From: Thermoplasmata archaeon
GTDB taxonomy: Archaea > Thermoplasmatota > Thermoplasmata > Lutacidiplasmatales > UBA184
Assembly: GCA_030041075.1 (NCBI GenBank)
Contig: JASHOP010000072.1
Coordinates: forward strand, 1 to 32,889
DNA: 32,889 bases
Direction of reading: 5' to 3'
Positions within the stretch are counted from its first letter, which is position 1, and every line of letters starts with the position of its first letter. Positions 17,320 through 26,992 of the stretch are shown piece after piece. The notes under the pieces are model-generated. The model saw only the letters and a list, made by a program, of their open reading frames with translations. It was not told the origin of the DNA and ran no database searches. The translations under genes and the position numbers were made by a program.

Positions 17320-18843
17320 CTATCCGGGGGCGGGCACCGGAGGACGGCCGGCCGCCGCCGACTCGAAGATCTCGCGGTAGAGGTCGACCCCGAAGCTGGT
17401 CGGTAGCGGAGCTCCCTCGAGGAGACGGAACGACCGTCGTCCGTCGGGGAGCCGCTCGGCCCGCAGGAAGAGGGCGTCCCGGCCGCCCGCCCGGAACCAA
17501 CCGCTCGCGAAGTCAAACAGGAACGTCACGAACACGACGGTCACGTCCGACTCGAGAAGGGCGCGGACGGTCTGCCGGGCGATCTCGGAACCCTCGCGCT
17601 CGTTCGTCGAGGCGAACGACTCGTTCAGGAGGAGCAACGCTCCCGGCCGGGCGTGCTCCAGGAGGGCGCTCAAGCGGGCCAGCTCCTCGTCGAGCTTCCC
17701 CCGATCGGCGGTCGCCTCCTCCTCGCGCTTGAAGTGGGTGAGGATCGCCGCGAACGCCGGCCCGGAGTACTCCGACGCCCCGACGCAGAGCCCGCACTGC
17801 GCCATCAGCTGGGCGAGCCCGACGGCTCGGAGGAACGTCGACTTCCCGCCCTGGTTCGCCCCGGTGATGAGGACGAGCCTCCGGTCGGCGGCGTCGAGGT
17901 CGTTCGGGACGGGAGGGCGACCGAGCCGGAGCGCGAGGCCGACGTCGTAGAGGGCGCGCGCCGACCACGCGCGGGGCTCGCCTTGGATCCGGGGGGTGGA
18001 GACCGGGACGCCGACCGCCGCGAGCCGGTCGTGGAGGTTGAGCGCCCCGACGTAGAAGCCGAGCTCGGTGCGCATCGCCCGGAAGAACCGCAGCATGTGG
18101 TCGACCGACCGCCCCAAGGCGATCGCCGACGGCGTCAGCCCGCGGTCGATCAGCTCCCCCACGATCCGGTGGCCGGACTCGTCCCGGTCGGCCACCAGGA
18201 TCGTGTGGGTCCCGCGACGCGACCGGATCATGCGCCGCAGCCAGGATTCCCGGTCGGTCGCGGGCGCCCGCAGCGTGAAGGCGGCACCCTTGCCCCCGGG
18301 GCCGATCTCGGCGCTCAGGAGGATCCCCTCGCGCGAGCTCAGCCGCTCGAGGTGGGCCTCGGCCGCGGCGAAGAACGCCTCGTCGAGCTCCCGGCGCATC
18401 GTCGCGATCAGCCGGCTCCAGCCTTCGGACCGGACCTCGCCGGCCCGGGAGTCGATCAGCTTCCGGAGGCGGCGGAGGGCGTCGAGGAACGCCCGGAGGA
18501 CCTGGAGGGACCGGTGCAGTACGGTCGCCGCCGATCGGGACGAGAACTCCCAGACCTGGCGCTCCTCCTCCAGCGCCTCGACCGCGACCGCGTACAGCTC
18601 CCGGACCAGCGCCGGCCGCTGCCGGCAGTCGTCGAGCACCCGCTGGCGGTAGACGATCGTCGCCGGATCGGGGGCGCCCGCGAGGAGCGCCGCGCGCGCC
18701 ACGTCGCGCAGGAACGAGTCCCCCGCGCCCATCGCGTCGACGACCGCGTCGAGCCCGAGGTCCCGCGCGGTCGTCTTCCCGGGCTCCCCGAGCTCGGCCG
18801 GCACGACGAAGTCCCGGTCCGGGTGCATCAGGCCGATCCTCAT
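17320..18843 (-). CDS. MutS-like ATPase, paralog B (domain V ATPase; no N-terminal mismatch-recognition domain visible)
   Basis: MRIGLMHPDRDFVVPAELGEPGK...TIVYRQRVLDDCRQRP...LVLITGANQGGKSTFLRAVGLAQLMAQCGLCVGASEYSG...ALLLLNESFASTNEREGSEIARQTVRALLESDVTVVFVTFLFDFA. The longer track ORF (to 19935) is read-through over the upstream gene. Confidence 0.82.
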   Translation of the reverse strand: MRIGLMHPDRDFVVPAELGEPGKTTARDLGLDAVVDAMGAGDSFLRDVARAALLAGAPDPATIVYRQRVLDDCRQRPALVRELYAVAVEALEEERQVWEFSSRSAATVLHRSLQVLRAFLDALRRLRKLIDSRAGEVRSEGWSRLIATMRRELDEAFFAAAEAHLERLSSREGILLSAEIGPGGKGAAFTLRAPATDRESWLRRMIRSRRGTHTILVADRDESGHRIVGELIDRGLTPSAIALGRSVDHMLRFFRAMRTELGFYVGALNLHDRLAAVGVPVSTPRIQGEPRAWSARALYDVGLALRLGRPPVPNDLDAADRRLVLITGANQGGKSTFLRAVGLAQLMAQCGLCVGASEYSGPAFAAILTHFKREEEATADRGKLDEELARLSALLEHARPGALLLLNESFASTNEREGSEIARQTVRALLESDVTVVFVTFLFDFASGWFRAGGRDALFLRAERLPDGRRSFRLLEGAPLPTSFGVDLYREIFESAAAGRPPVPAPG

Positions 18844-20429
18844 CGGTGGAGCCGCTCCCGCAGCGTCGCGTAGGTCAGTCCGTACTTCGCGGCGATCGCG
18901 ACCGCGTACGCCCGCCCGTCCGCCGGCGCCCGCACGAGGCGGAACGTCCGCACCGTGGGATCGTCCGGGGCGACCGTGCTCACGACGCTGACCGTGCCCG
19001 GGTTCAGGGCCGACAGCTCGTCCGCGAACGTCACGTAGACCGCAAGCATATCGCGCCGCACGATCTCCTCGAGGATCCGCTGGCCGACGAAGAGCGCGTC
19101 GGCGAGGGAGGTCGTCGAGAAGCTCTCGTTCACGACCAGGACGCTGGACGAGGTCGCCCGGGCCAGCACGTCGCGGATCCGGACCAGCTCGTCCTGGAGC
19201 TTCCCCCTCAGATTCTCCGGATGCTCCTCGCGCTCGAACTGGGTGAACACCCGGTCGCACAGGAACAGGCGGGCCGCCCGAGCCGGGACGGGCAGCCCGA
19301 GCCGGGCGAGATAGTGCACCTGCCCGAACGCCCGCCCGAACGTCGTCTTGCCCCCGTGGTTCGGCCCGGTCACGACCAGCACCCGTTCCGGGCCGGCGAG
19401 CCGGAAGTCGTTCGCGACGACGGCCGTGCCCTTCGGCCCGAGGCGGTGCGCGAGCGCGAGATCGTACGCCCCCTGCGCGACGGTGGTTCGCTCCGGGCCG
19501 CCGACCGCGGGGTAGCAGAAGCCGAGCCCGGCCTGGCGGAGCGAGGCGATGGAATCCAGGTAGCCGGCGAAGAACTGGACCTCGCGCTCGAACCGGAGGA
19601 TCGTCGGGTCGAAGAACGACTCCGGGCGCGCGTCGAAGCCCCGCAGCCGAGCGAACAGATCGGGGTAGAGCTCGACGACGCGGTCGAAGATCGCCTCCTC
19701 GATGTGGTTCATCTCGGGGGTCTCGTGCGCCGGGAACCGGTAGCTCTTGTCCCCCGCCTCGCGGAACCGGGCGAACGTCCCCTCGACCTCGCGGCTGTAG
19801 TCGGCCTCGTCCGCGTAGCGTCCGACGGTGATCCTCGGACCCCGGAACCGCAGCGTGTAGCGGACGCGGCCGAGCTCCCCCTCGAGCGCTCGGGCCTCCG
19901 CCAGGACCGCGCGGAACCGGTCCGCCCCGGCGCACGCCCGCGCATGGTCCCGGAGTCCCTGGAGGCCCCGGGAGCGGACCGGCAGGCTCTCGAGGTCGGC
20001 CCCCAGGGCTTCGACCGCGGCGCCGTACTCGACCACGGACGCGAGCGACCAGGCCAGCTTCTGGTAGAGGTAGTGCATCCGCCCGGCCCGGTCGTGGTCG
20101 GCGTGGGCGGCCGTCATCCGCCGGGCGAACGCGTCGACGGCCGCGCGGATCGCCGGCTCCTCGAGGTCCTGGGCAACCGCCTGCCGGTAGACGATCTCGG
20201 CCGCGACCGAGACCGGCTCGGAGAAGAACGGCTTCAGGTCGTACGCCTCGCGGCCCGCGACCGCGGCCGCCACGATCTGGTCGAGGTGGAGGTCGGTGAA
20301 GATCGCGTCCGCCTCCTCGTGCGACGGCGGCGGGGCCGTGCCCTCGGCGAGGATGCTCCGGAACGGAGGGACCACGGCGATCACCTCGACCGGGCGTCGT
20401 GGCCGCTCACGCTGCCGCGCGACGCCCAC
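18840..20429 (-). CDS. MutS-like ATPase, paralog A
   Basis: ...EADAIFTDLHLDQIVAAAVAGREAYDLKPFFSEPV...AEIVYRQAVAQDLEEPA...VLVVTGPNHGGKTTFGRAFGQVHYLARLGLPVPARAARLFLCDRVFTQFEREE...SSVLVVNESFSTTSLADALFVGQRILEEIVRRDMLAVYVTFADELSAL. 4-nt ATGA overlap with paralog B. Start uncertain. Confidence 0.82.
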   Translation of the reverse strand: MGVARQRERPRRPVEVIAVVPPFRSILAEGTAPPPSHEEADAIFTDLHLDQIVAAAVAGREAYDLKPFFSEPVSVAAEIVYRQAVAQDLEEPAIRAAVDAFARRMTAAHADHDRAGRMHYLYQKLAWSLASVVEYGAAVEALGADLESLPVRSRGLQGLRDHARACAGADRFRAVLAEARALEGELGRVRYTLRFRGPRITVGRYADEADYSREVEGTFARFREAGDKSYRFPAHETPEMNHIEEAIFDRVVELYPDLFARLRGFDARPESFFDPTILRFEREVQFFAGYLDSIASLRQAGLGFCYPAVGGPERTTVAQGAYDLALAHRLGPKGTAVVANDFRLAGPERVLVVTGPNHGGKTTFGRAFGQVHYLARLGLPVPARAARLFLCDRVFTQFEREEHPENLRGKLQDELVRIRDVLARATSSSVLVVNESFSTTSLADALFVGQRILEEIVRRDMLAVYVTFADELSALNPGTVSVVSTVAPDDPTVRTFRLVRAPADGRAYAVAIAAKYGLTYATLRERLHR

Positions 20430-20684
20430 CGGCCCGGGGTGCGGCCCCTGACGGGGATTCCCGGCTCGGGCCTTCGGTCCCTCTCGGCCGGAGCGTTCGG
20501 GCTCGCACGGCCGAACGGTGAGCTCCGCGACCCGGTATCCGATCGGGATCGTCTCATCCTCGCGGCCGGGGTCCGGGCGGCCGCCGTCGACCGAGGCGGC
20601 CTCCAGACCGCGGCGATCGGCGGCCGGGACCGTTCGAATCCGAGTCTCGCTTCCACGACCCCGACCCCCGCGTGGTGTACCGGC

Positions 20685-22436
20685 TCAGCCGGCGACCTCC
20701 GCTGCCTCGGATCCCGCGCCGAGTCCCGCGACGCGCGTCCGAAGCCGGTCCATCTCGCCCCGCCACCGCTCGGCCGACTCCCGACCGGCCCGGTGCGATG
20801 CGCGGCCGGCAGCGACCGCCTCCTCGATGAGGCGCACGTTCGCTTCCAGGCCCGCTCCCATCCCTTCGTGGATCGCCCGCCAGGACCGCGCGACCCGTTC
20901 CGCGAGGTCGCTGCGGATCCGGCCGGTCTGGGCCTCGAACTCGTCGCCGACCGTCTCGGCGACACGGGCGCGCAACCGGCGACGTAGGAGGCTGGGCGGC
21001 AGCAGGAGGACGGTCTGACCCACGAACGTCCCTTCGTAGAGTCCTTCGATGCGAGCCGAGCTCCCGCGCGAGTCGACCAGGGCCGGTTCGACGGAGAGCC
21101 GGGGCACGTCGATCCCGAACTCCCGGGCGACGTTCTCCGCCAGCGCCGCGGTCCAGCGGGCCATCCGCTCCTCGAACGTCCGGCTGACCCGGGCGAGCTC
21201 CGCGACGACCTCGTCGGTGACGTGCCCGCGGATGCGGGCGACGGCCGGAGCCACGAGGCTGCGGAACTCGGACTCGTACGCCCTCACGAATCCCCCACCG
21301 GTCCGGCCGGAAAGGGTCTCGAGACGCGCGCGCAGCGCGGCGACGACCGCGGGGATCTCCGCCTGGCGCAGGACGGCGAGCCGGGGGGGAAGCCGCTCGA
21401 CGAGGGCGTCGACGGCCTCGCCGAGCCACGCCCGGGTCGCCTGGAACTCCGAACGGACCTCGGCCACGCCGCGATCGACCCCGGCCAGGCGCCGGTCCCG
21501 TTCCTCGTCCGAGAGAAGCGACGACCGCACCGCGAGGGCGAGCAGGTCGTGGAGCTTGTCCGCGAAACGCCGGGTCCGGGCTCGGGCGACCTCCTGGACC
21601 GCCTGCGCCCGGCCCGGTCCCAGGACCTCGCGGAGCGCCTCCCAGAGCGCGTGGAGCGGATCGCCGGTCTCCGGGCGCGCGGCCGTGCCGGGGCCGCTCC
21701 GGGCATGGCGCGTGGAGATCGGGAAGATCCGGACCGCGTCGAACCCGCAGCGCTCGCGCAGGACCCGGTCGAGGTAGCCCAGGAGCTCCGCGCGCTCGGA
21801 GGAGCTGACGAGGTCGACCTTGTTGAGGACGAAGAAGAACTTCGCGGCGTACTCCGAGACCTCGGCCAGGAACGCGACCTCGTCCGACGTGATCGGGGGG
21901 TCCGGCGAGAGGACGAAGATCGCCGCGTCGACCCGGGGCAGGAGCGCCCGCGCGGCCTCGGTGTTCGCCTCGTGCGCCGACCCGATCCCGGGGCTGTCGA
22001 CGAACGTCACCCCGTCGGCCCAGTCCGGCAGAGGGGCCGCGACCTCGACCCGGAGGATCCGGCGACGGTTGGACGGGTTCTTCTGCTCGGAGACGTACTC
22101 CTCCACGGCGTCCCCCGGAACGACGTGGACGGTGCCGTCCGACTCCGTCACGCGCACCGCGACGGGACCCCGCACCAGGTAGGTCGCGACCGCCGTCGTC
22201 GGCAGGATCCCGGTCGGGAAGGCGGGGCGACCCGCGAGGGCGTTCAGGAGCGACGACTTCCCGCGCTTGAACTGACCGAGGACGGCGACCGTCAGCTCGC
22301 CCCGGGCGAGCGCCCGCGAGGTGGCCGCGATCTCAGCGGCGAGCTCGATTTGCCCGGCCGACCGGGCGATGCGTTCCAGGGTCGCGAGACCGGACTCGTC
22401 GGGGCCCGCTGCAGACTCGCTCGGTGGTGGCGACAC
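20685..22436 (-). CDS. dynamin-like GTPase
   Basis: LTVAVLGQFKRGKSSLLNALAGRPAFPTGILPTTAVATYLVRG (P-loop and G2 TT)...VTFVDSPGIGS (G3)...FFFVLNKVDLVSSSE (G4); long helical C-terminal part with a hydrophobic segment (FVGQTVLLLPPSLLRRRL). GTG start. Confidence 0.82.
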   Translation of the reverse strand: MSPPPSESAAGPDESGLATLERIARSAGQIELAAEIAATSRALARGELTVAVLGQFKRGKSSLLNALAGRPAFPTGILPTTAVATYLVRGPVAVRVTESDGTVHVVPGDAVEEYVSEQKNPSNRRRILRVEVAAPLPDWADGVTFVDSPGIGSAHEANTEAARALLPRVDAAIFVLSPDPPITSDEVAFLAEVSEYAAKFFFVLNKVDLVSSSERAELLGYLDRVLRERCGFDAVRIFPISTRHARSGPGTAARPETGDPLHALWEALREVLGPGRAQAVQEVARARTRRFADKLHDLLALAVRSSLLSDEERDRRLAGVDRGVAEVRSEFQATRAWLGEAVDALVERLPPRLAVLRQAEIPAVVAALRARLETLSGRTGGGFVRAYESEFRSLVAPAVARIRGHVTDEVVAELARVSRTFEERMARWTAALAENVAREFGIDVPRLSVEPALVDSRGSSARIEGLYEGTFVGQTVLLLPPSLLRRRLRARVAETVGDEFEAQTGRIRSDLAERVARSWRAIHEGMGAGLEANVRLIEEAVAAGRASHRAGRESAERWRGEMDRLRTRVAGLGAGSEAAEVAG

Positions 22437-22566
22437 GGGGTCTTACCGTAGGAGCCATCATCCGCCGCGCGGAACTTCCGGCGGGCCCCATCGCCGACCG
22501 GACACCGGGGTGGGCATAGATACGGTTTGCGCGAGCTCGGAGCGACGGCCGTCCGGTGTGGCTTCC

Positions 22567-22574
22567 GTTAACTA
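22567..22574 (+). promoter_or_regulatory. TATA-like element at leaderless spacing for the gene at 22597
   Basis: GTTAACTA centred about 26 nt upstream of the GTG at 22597. Confidence 0.5.
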
Positions 22575-22596
22575 GCGAGGGCGGCTCGCATCCGAC

Positions 22597-23010
22597 GTGC
22601 TGACCGTCGCGGACCTCGAGGTGAGCGTGCTCGAGTTCCGGCAGCGGTCGTTCCAGTTCGATCGTCTGGCGGAGCTCGACGGCGGGCCGTACGCTGTATT
22701 CTCCCGCACCGAGACCGAGAACGAGCGCCAGCTCCGCCCGCGCCTCGTGCGCCTCACGGTCGTCGCGCCGCTCGCCTGGGTCGCCCTCGACCCGGAGGCG
22801 GACGTGCTCCGGGTCGGCGAGCCGCGGTCGCGGGCCGCCCTCCCCGGGGCGACCCCGGTCGAGGTCGCGGCGGAGCCGTCCGAGTTCGAGGAGGACGGGC
22901 GACCATGGCAGCGCGCGCCGGCGGGGGGCACGGGGTTCGTCTACGTCCCCGCAGAGCGCGCGAAGTCGCTGCTGGCGCCTGAGGCACGGGCGACGCTCGG
23001 CCTCGCGTAG
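22597..23010 (+). CDS. conserved hypothetical protein (small beta-rich)
   Basis: MLTVADLEVSVLEFRQRSFQFDRLAELDGGPYAVFSRTETENERQLRPRLVRLTVVAPLAWVALDPEADVLRVGEPRS...; GTG start with a well-placed TATA-like element. Confidence 0.6.
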   Translation: MLTVADLEVSVLEFRQRSFQFDRLAELDGGPYAVFSRTETENERQLRPRLVRLTVVAPLAWVALDPEADVLRVGEPRSRAALPGATPVEVAAEPSEFEEDGRPWQRAPAGGTGFVYVPAERAKSLLAPEARATLGLA

Positions 23011-23016
23011 CGGCGG

Positions 23017-23760
23017 TTACGGCTTCGGGCGCAGCGCCCGCTCGACGAGCGCCGCGATCAGCGCGCCGACGATCGGGGCGACCCAAAACAGCCAGTCCTG
23101 CGAGATCGCCCACCGGTCGGCGGGGAAGTACGCCGAGAGGAGCGCCGGTGCGAAGCTTCGCGCCGGGTTGACCGACGTGCCGTCGATCGGAAGGCTGACG
23201 AGGTGGATCATCGCGAGCGTGAGGCCGATGCCGACCGGCGCGAGGTTCTTGGTCGAGCCTTCAGCACGTGTCGCGAACAGGACCGCTTGCAGGAACAGGA
23301 ACGTCAGGACCACTTCGAGGAGGAACACCGAGCCGACCGCCACCGTGTAGGGCGAACCGTCCCCCGAGTACCCCTCGGACGCCAGCGCCGCGTGGCTCCC
23401 GGTGACGGAGCCCCAGAGCGTGCCGGACCCGTGGGCGACGGCGGCGATTGCGGCGACGGCGACCAGGGCGCCCGCGACCTGGGCGAGCACGTACGGGACC
23501 ACGTCACGCGTCGGCAGCCGTCCCGACGCCCACGCCCCGACCGTGATCGCCGGGTTGAAATGACCGCCCGAGACCTCACCGAGGGCGTACAGGAGGCCGA
23601 TCAGCCCCCAACCTATCGACAGGGCGATGATCAGGACCCGGGCCGTCGGGTCGACGCCGGGGATGTTCAGCGTGAACATGGCGGCGCCCGTGACCGCGAT
23701 GAGCAGTCCGAACGTCCCGAGAAACTCCGCGAGATACCGCTGCGAGTCGGTCCAGTGCAC
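23017..23760 (-). CDS. aqpZ: aquaporin, AqpZ-like (MIP family)
   Basis: [21 protein letters not shown]...[41 protein letters not shown]...[36 protein letters not shown]...[18 protein letters not shown]; both NPA motifs. Confidence 0.9.
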   Translation of the reverse strand: [247 protein letters not shown]

Positions 23761-23782
23761 CGCCGAAGTGGGCGGTCTTTCG

Positions 23783-23790
23783 CTTAATAA
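23783..23790 (-). promoter_or_regulatory. TATA-like element for the aquaporin gene
   Basis: Minus-strand CTTATTAA centred about 26 nt upstream of the ATG at 23760. Confidence 0.5.
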
Positions 23791-23871
23791 GGCCTGCGGT
23801 CGCGAGGCAGCTCGGGCCCCGTCCCGGGGGGCGTCCGCGGGATGCGCCGATCCGGGGGAATCCCGCCGACG

Positions 23872-25011
23872 CTACCCGATCCCCATCGACGCGAGCTTCT
23901 CGGGGAGGTAGCGGTCGGTGACGTAGTTTAGGCCGTACTTGGCGAGCGACTGCTGCTCCGCCTTCTTCCCGTTGCGGAGCATCAGCTCGATCTCGGCGCG
24001 CCACTCGGCGGTCGCGAACCGCGGGTCGGTCAGCTCGGTCTGGAGCGCGCGCACGTCCTGCTCCGAGAGCTTGTCGGACGGGAGGTCGTAGTTCTCGATA
24101 TCGGAGGCGGTCACGCCGAGGAACTCCGCGGCGGGGGTCGCGAGGTAGCTCGACAGGTGGGCGGTCTTGATCGCGCCGTAGGCGACGCTCGCGAAGATCC
24201 GGAACGACCACGGGTCGCCGTCCGTGAAGACGACCACCGGGAGCTTGAGCTCGTCGGAGATCCTCCGCAGGAACCGCCGCGTCGAGCGCGCCGGCTGGCC
24301 CTTCAAGTGGACGAGGAGTGCGTCGTGCTTCTCGTCGAACCCGTTCTCCGCGAGCCGGTCGACCATCCCCCCGCACTCGATCGCGATCACGAACTTCGCG
24401 TTCGTCCCGACGAACTCGATCTTCTCCTTCTCGACGTTGAACGGGAGCGCGTAGCCTCCGTCCCCGACGTCGTCCCGGCAGTTGAACCGCTTGACGAGCC
24501 CCTTGCGGTTCTTCTCCTTGAGCGTGAGGTCGCCGATCACGGACGCCCCGTTCTCCTCGGGGTGGAGGCGGAAATCCTCCCGCAGGCGCTCGCACATCAC
24601 CTCCAAATCCTCGATGAGGAGGTTCGACTCGTCCTCGCTGTGGAACTTCGCGTCGTCCCACCCCTCGCTGATGTAGTAGAGCTCGCGCAGGGTGGATGTC
24701 TTCTGGTCCGCGGCCATCTCGTTGATGAAGTCGACGACGCAGAACGTCCGCAGGAGCATCAGCGCCCCGTCGAGCTTGCGGGCGCTGCGCGTCCCCATCG
24801 CTTTCCCGAGCCTCCAGACGCCGTCGCGCGACTGGAACGCGAGGTTCTGCTTCGTCCTCAGCGGGAGGCGCATCCGGGGGATCTCGCCCCGGCGGAGCTG
24901 GTCGTAGATCTGCCGGGCGAGGTCGACGGTCGGGGTGAGCGCGTCGGCGCGGACCGGGGCCGCGGGCTCGTCAGTCCTCTTCGCGGACGCCCCCGCTCGC
25001 TTCGGCGGCAT
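23872..25011 (-). CDS. top6A: DNA topoisomerase VI subunit A (Spo11-like)
   Basis: [17 protein letters not shown]...[45 protein letters not shown]...[81 protein letters not shown]; catalytic LREL(Y)Y, TOPRIM E and DGDPW. Confidence 0.96.
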   Translation of the reverse strand: MPPKRAGASAKRTDEPAAPVRADALTPTVDLARQIYDQLRRGEIPRMRLPLRTKQNLAFQSRDGVWRLGKAMGTRSARKLDGALMLLRTFCVVDFINEMAADQKTSTLRELYYISEGWDDAKFHSEDESNLLIEDLEVMCERLREDFRLHPEENGASVIGDLTLKEKNRKGLVKRFNCRDDVGDGGYALPFNVEKEKIEFVGTNAKFVIAIECGGMVDRLAENGFDEKHDALLVHLKGQPARSTRRFLRRISDELKLPVVVFTDGDPWSFRIFASVAYGAIKTAHLSSYLATPAAEFLGVTASDIENYDLPSDKLSEQDVRALQTELTDPRFATAEWRAEIELMLRNGKKAEQQSLAKYGLNYVTDRYLPEKLASMGIG

Positions 25012-26992
25012 CGTAGTCCACCTCCTCCTCGGTCGCGCCGGACGTCGCGCTCTCCTGAGCGGCGACCTCGGCGGCCTCGACGATCGTGCGGGGAAGCCGG
25101 ACCTCCCAGTCGCCCGGGAGCGGGTCGGCGCCCAGGAGGTGCGCCTCGTCGATCCCGGCGACGTACCAGTCGAAGTCGTTGGCCTCGACCTCGGATTTCG
25201 GCGGGAACGAGGCGGTGAGGGTCGTCCGCGCGTTCGGAAGGAGCTTCGGCAACGTCCACCACGCCCGTCCCAGCGCCGGCTCCGTCCCGTCGGGGGCGGG
25301 GTCGAACCGCGCCGCGGCGAGGAGCTCGGGCGGGACCTCCGCGAACAGCTCGAGGACCCGGGGGCGCGGCGTAAAATTCGTGATCTCGACGGGGACCCGG
25401 ATCCCGTCGGGGCCGGGGTTCACGCGAGTCTCGACGTTCACGACGTCCATGATCCGGGTGATCACCGGGGTCAGGTCGGGGACCGGCTTCGCGACCATGC
25501 GGCTCGCCCGCTCCGCGAGCTTCGGGAGGATCCGCTGGATGATCGCGAACTTGTCGCTCGCGAACTCCCGACGGCCCTTGCGCGAGAGGTGGGTCCTCAG
25601 GTGCCGGGCGGCCGCCTGGAGCGCGAGCGTCAGCTCCTTGTCGATCTCGGGATCCTCGGCGATCGCCTCCTTCGCCTCGCTCGTGAACGGGACCTTCGTG
25701 GAGGCGACGTGGACGAGGAGAAGCGCCGGCCCGCTCGGGATCCCCGTGCCGCCCTTCTGGTCGAGGCCGTAACGCCGCCAGTCGACGCTCGCGATCGCGT
25801 TCGTGATCGCGCACGCCCCCTGCTGGAAGAGGAGGGGGACGCGGTTGGCGAACCGGAGGATCTGGACGGGCTGGTCGGACGGGAGCCCGCCGCCGTAGAC
25901 GAGCCCGACCTCGACCATGAACGGGAAGCCGCCCCGGACCTTCGGCGGCCGGCTCACGGGCGGGGCGAAGAACTCCGGCCGCAGCTCCCCGAGGACGTTG
26001 CGGAGCCCCCGCTTGATCAGGAGGGCCCCGATCGGGGAGAGGCAGTCCGAGGACGGGCTGACGAGCGGAGCCTCGTGGAGGGCGGTCAGGAGCCGCTCCT
26101 GGGCCTCGCCCTGGACCGACGCCGGCTTCGCGCCGGCCGCGAGTCCCGTCCGCTCGAGGAGCTCCTTGGCCGCGCGCGCGCTGACCCCCTGGAGGTCCTT
26201 CGCGAGGAACTCCCCGAGCGTCGGGCGCCGGCTTGCCTTGAGGAGCGAGCCGAGCTCGCCCAGCTCGAGGCCGTACGGGTGCGGGAGCGTCTCCTTCGCC
26301 GGCGGCGGAAGGTCGGTCGTCGCCCGCTCGAACGTGACCCGGGTCCCGTCCGGCTCGACCAGCACGATCCGGGCGTGCGGGTTGACGATCGCGGTCCCCC
26401 GGAGGTACTCGAACGGGGACTGGCGCCCCCGGAGGTACCGTGCCTTGAGCTCGATCTCGACTCGCGTGCCGTGCGGGCGGTCCCAGAGGACGACGTCTTC
26501 CGAGTCGACGCGCGGCTGGTTGCGTTGCGTGTCGAGGAAGATGTCGAGGACGTGGGCGGTGTCCTCCTCCTCGACCTTGGAGGTGATCCGCGTCGGGCGG
26601 GCGGTCGTCAGGTTGGCGTACAGGACCGCGGCGGAGATCCCGATCCCCTGCTGGCCGCGGGCCTGCCGGTGGGAGTAGAACCTCGATCCGTAGAGGAGCT
26701 TCCCGAAGACGTTCGGGATCTCCCGGCGGAGGATCCCGGGCCCGTTGTCGGAGACGGCGACCCGGAAGCGGTCGTCCTTCCGCTTCTCGATCTCGACCGT
26801 GAGCTCGGGGAGGATCGACGCCTCCTCCGCGGCATCGAGACCGTTGTCGACCGCCTCCTTCACCGTCGTGAGGAGGGCCCGCTGGAGGTTGTCGAACCCC
26901 AGGATCTGGCGGTTCCGCTCGAAGAACTCCGCGACCGATATCTCGCGCTGCTTCGCGGCGAGCTGCTGGGCGATCGTCGGGCGAGGAGGCAC
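24971..26992 (-). CDS. top6B: DNA topoisomerase VI subunit B
   Basis: IAQQLAAKQREISVAEFFERNRQILGFDNLQRALLTTVKEAVDNGLDAAEEASILPELTVEI...VAVSDNGPGILRREIPNVFGKLLYGSRFYSHRQARGQQGIGISAAVLYANLTT; GHKL ATPase. GTG start; 41-nt overlap with top6A. Confidence 0.96.
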   Translation of the reverse strand: MPPRPTIAQQLAAKQREISVAEFFERNRQILGFDNLQRALLTTVKEAVDNGLDAAEEASILPELTVEIEKRKDDRFRVAVSDNGPGILRREIPNVFGKLLYGSRFYSHRQARGQQGIGISAAVLYANLTTARPTRITSKVEEEDTAHVLDIFLDTQRNQPRVDSEDVVLWDRPHGTRVEIELKARYLRGRQSPFEYLRGTAIVNPHARIVLVEPDGTRVTFERATTDLPPPAKETLPHPYGLELGELGSLLKASRRPTLGEFLAKDLQGVSARAAKELLERTGLAAGAKPASVQGEAQERLLTALHEAPLVSPSSDCLSPIGALLIKRGLRNVLGELRPEFFAPPVSRPPKVRGGFPFMVEVGLVYGGGLPSDQPVQILRFANRVPLLFQQGACAITNAIASVDWRRYGLDQKGGTGIPSGPALLLVHVASTKVPFTSEAKEAIAEDPEIDKELTLALQAAARHLRTHLSRKGRREFASDKFAIIQRILPKLAERASRMVAKPVPDLTPVITRIMDVVNVETRVNPGPDGIRVPVEITNFTPRPRVLELFAEVPPELLAAARFDPAPDGTEPALGRAWWTLPKLLPNARTTLTASFPPKSEVEANDFDWYVAGIDEAHLLGADPLPGDWEVRLPRTIVEAAEVAAQESATSGATEEEVDYDAAEASGGVREED

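Noticed and set aside
20620-20690. GTTCGAATCC motif at ~20633 suggesting a second tRNA T-arm
   Set aside because: The flanking bases do not form a T-stem (mismatches at three of five pairs) and no acceptor stem or D-arm could be assembled.
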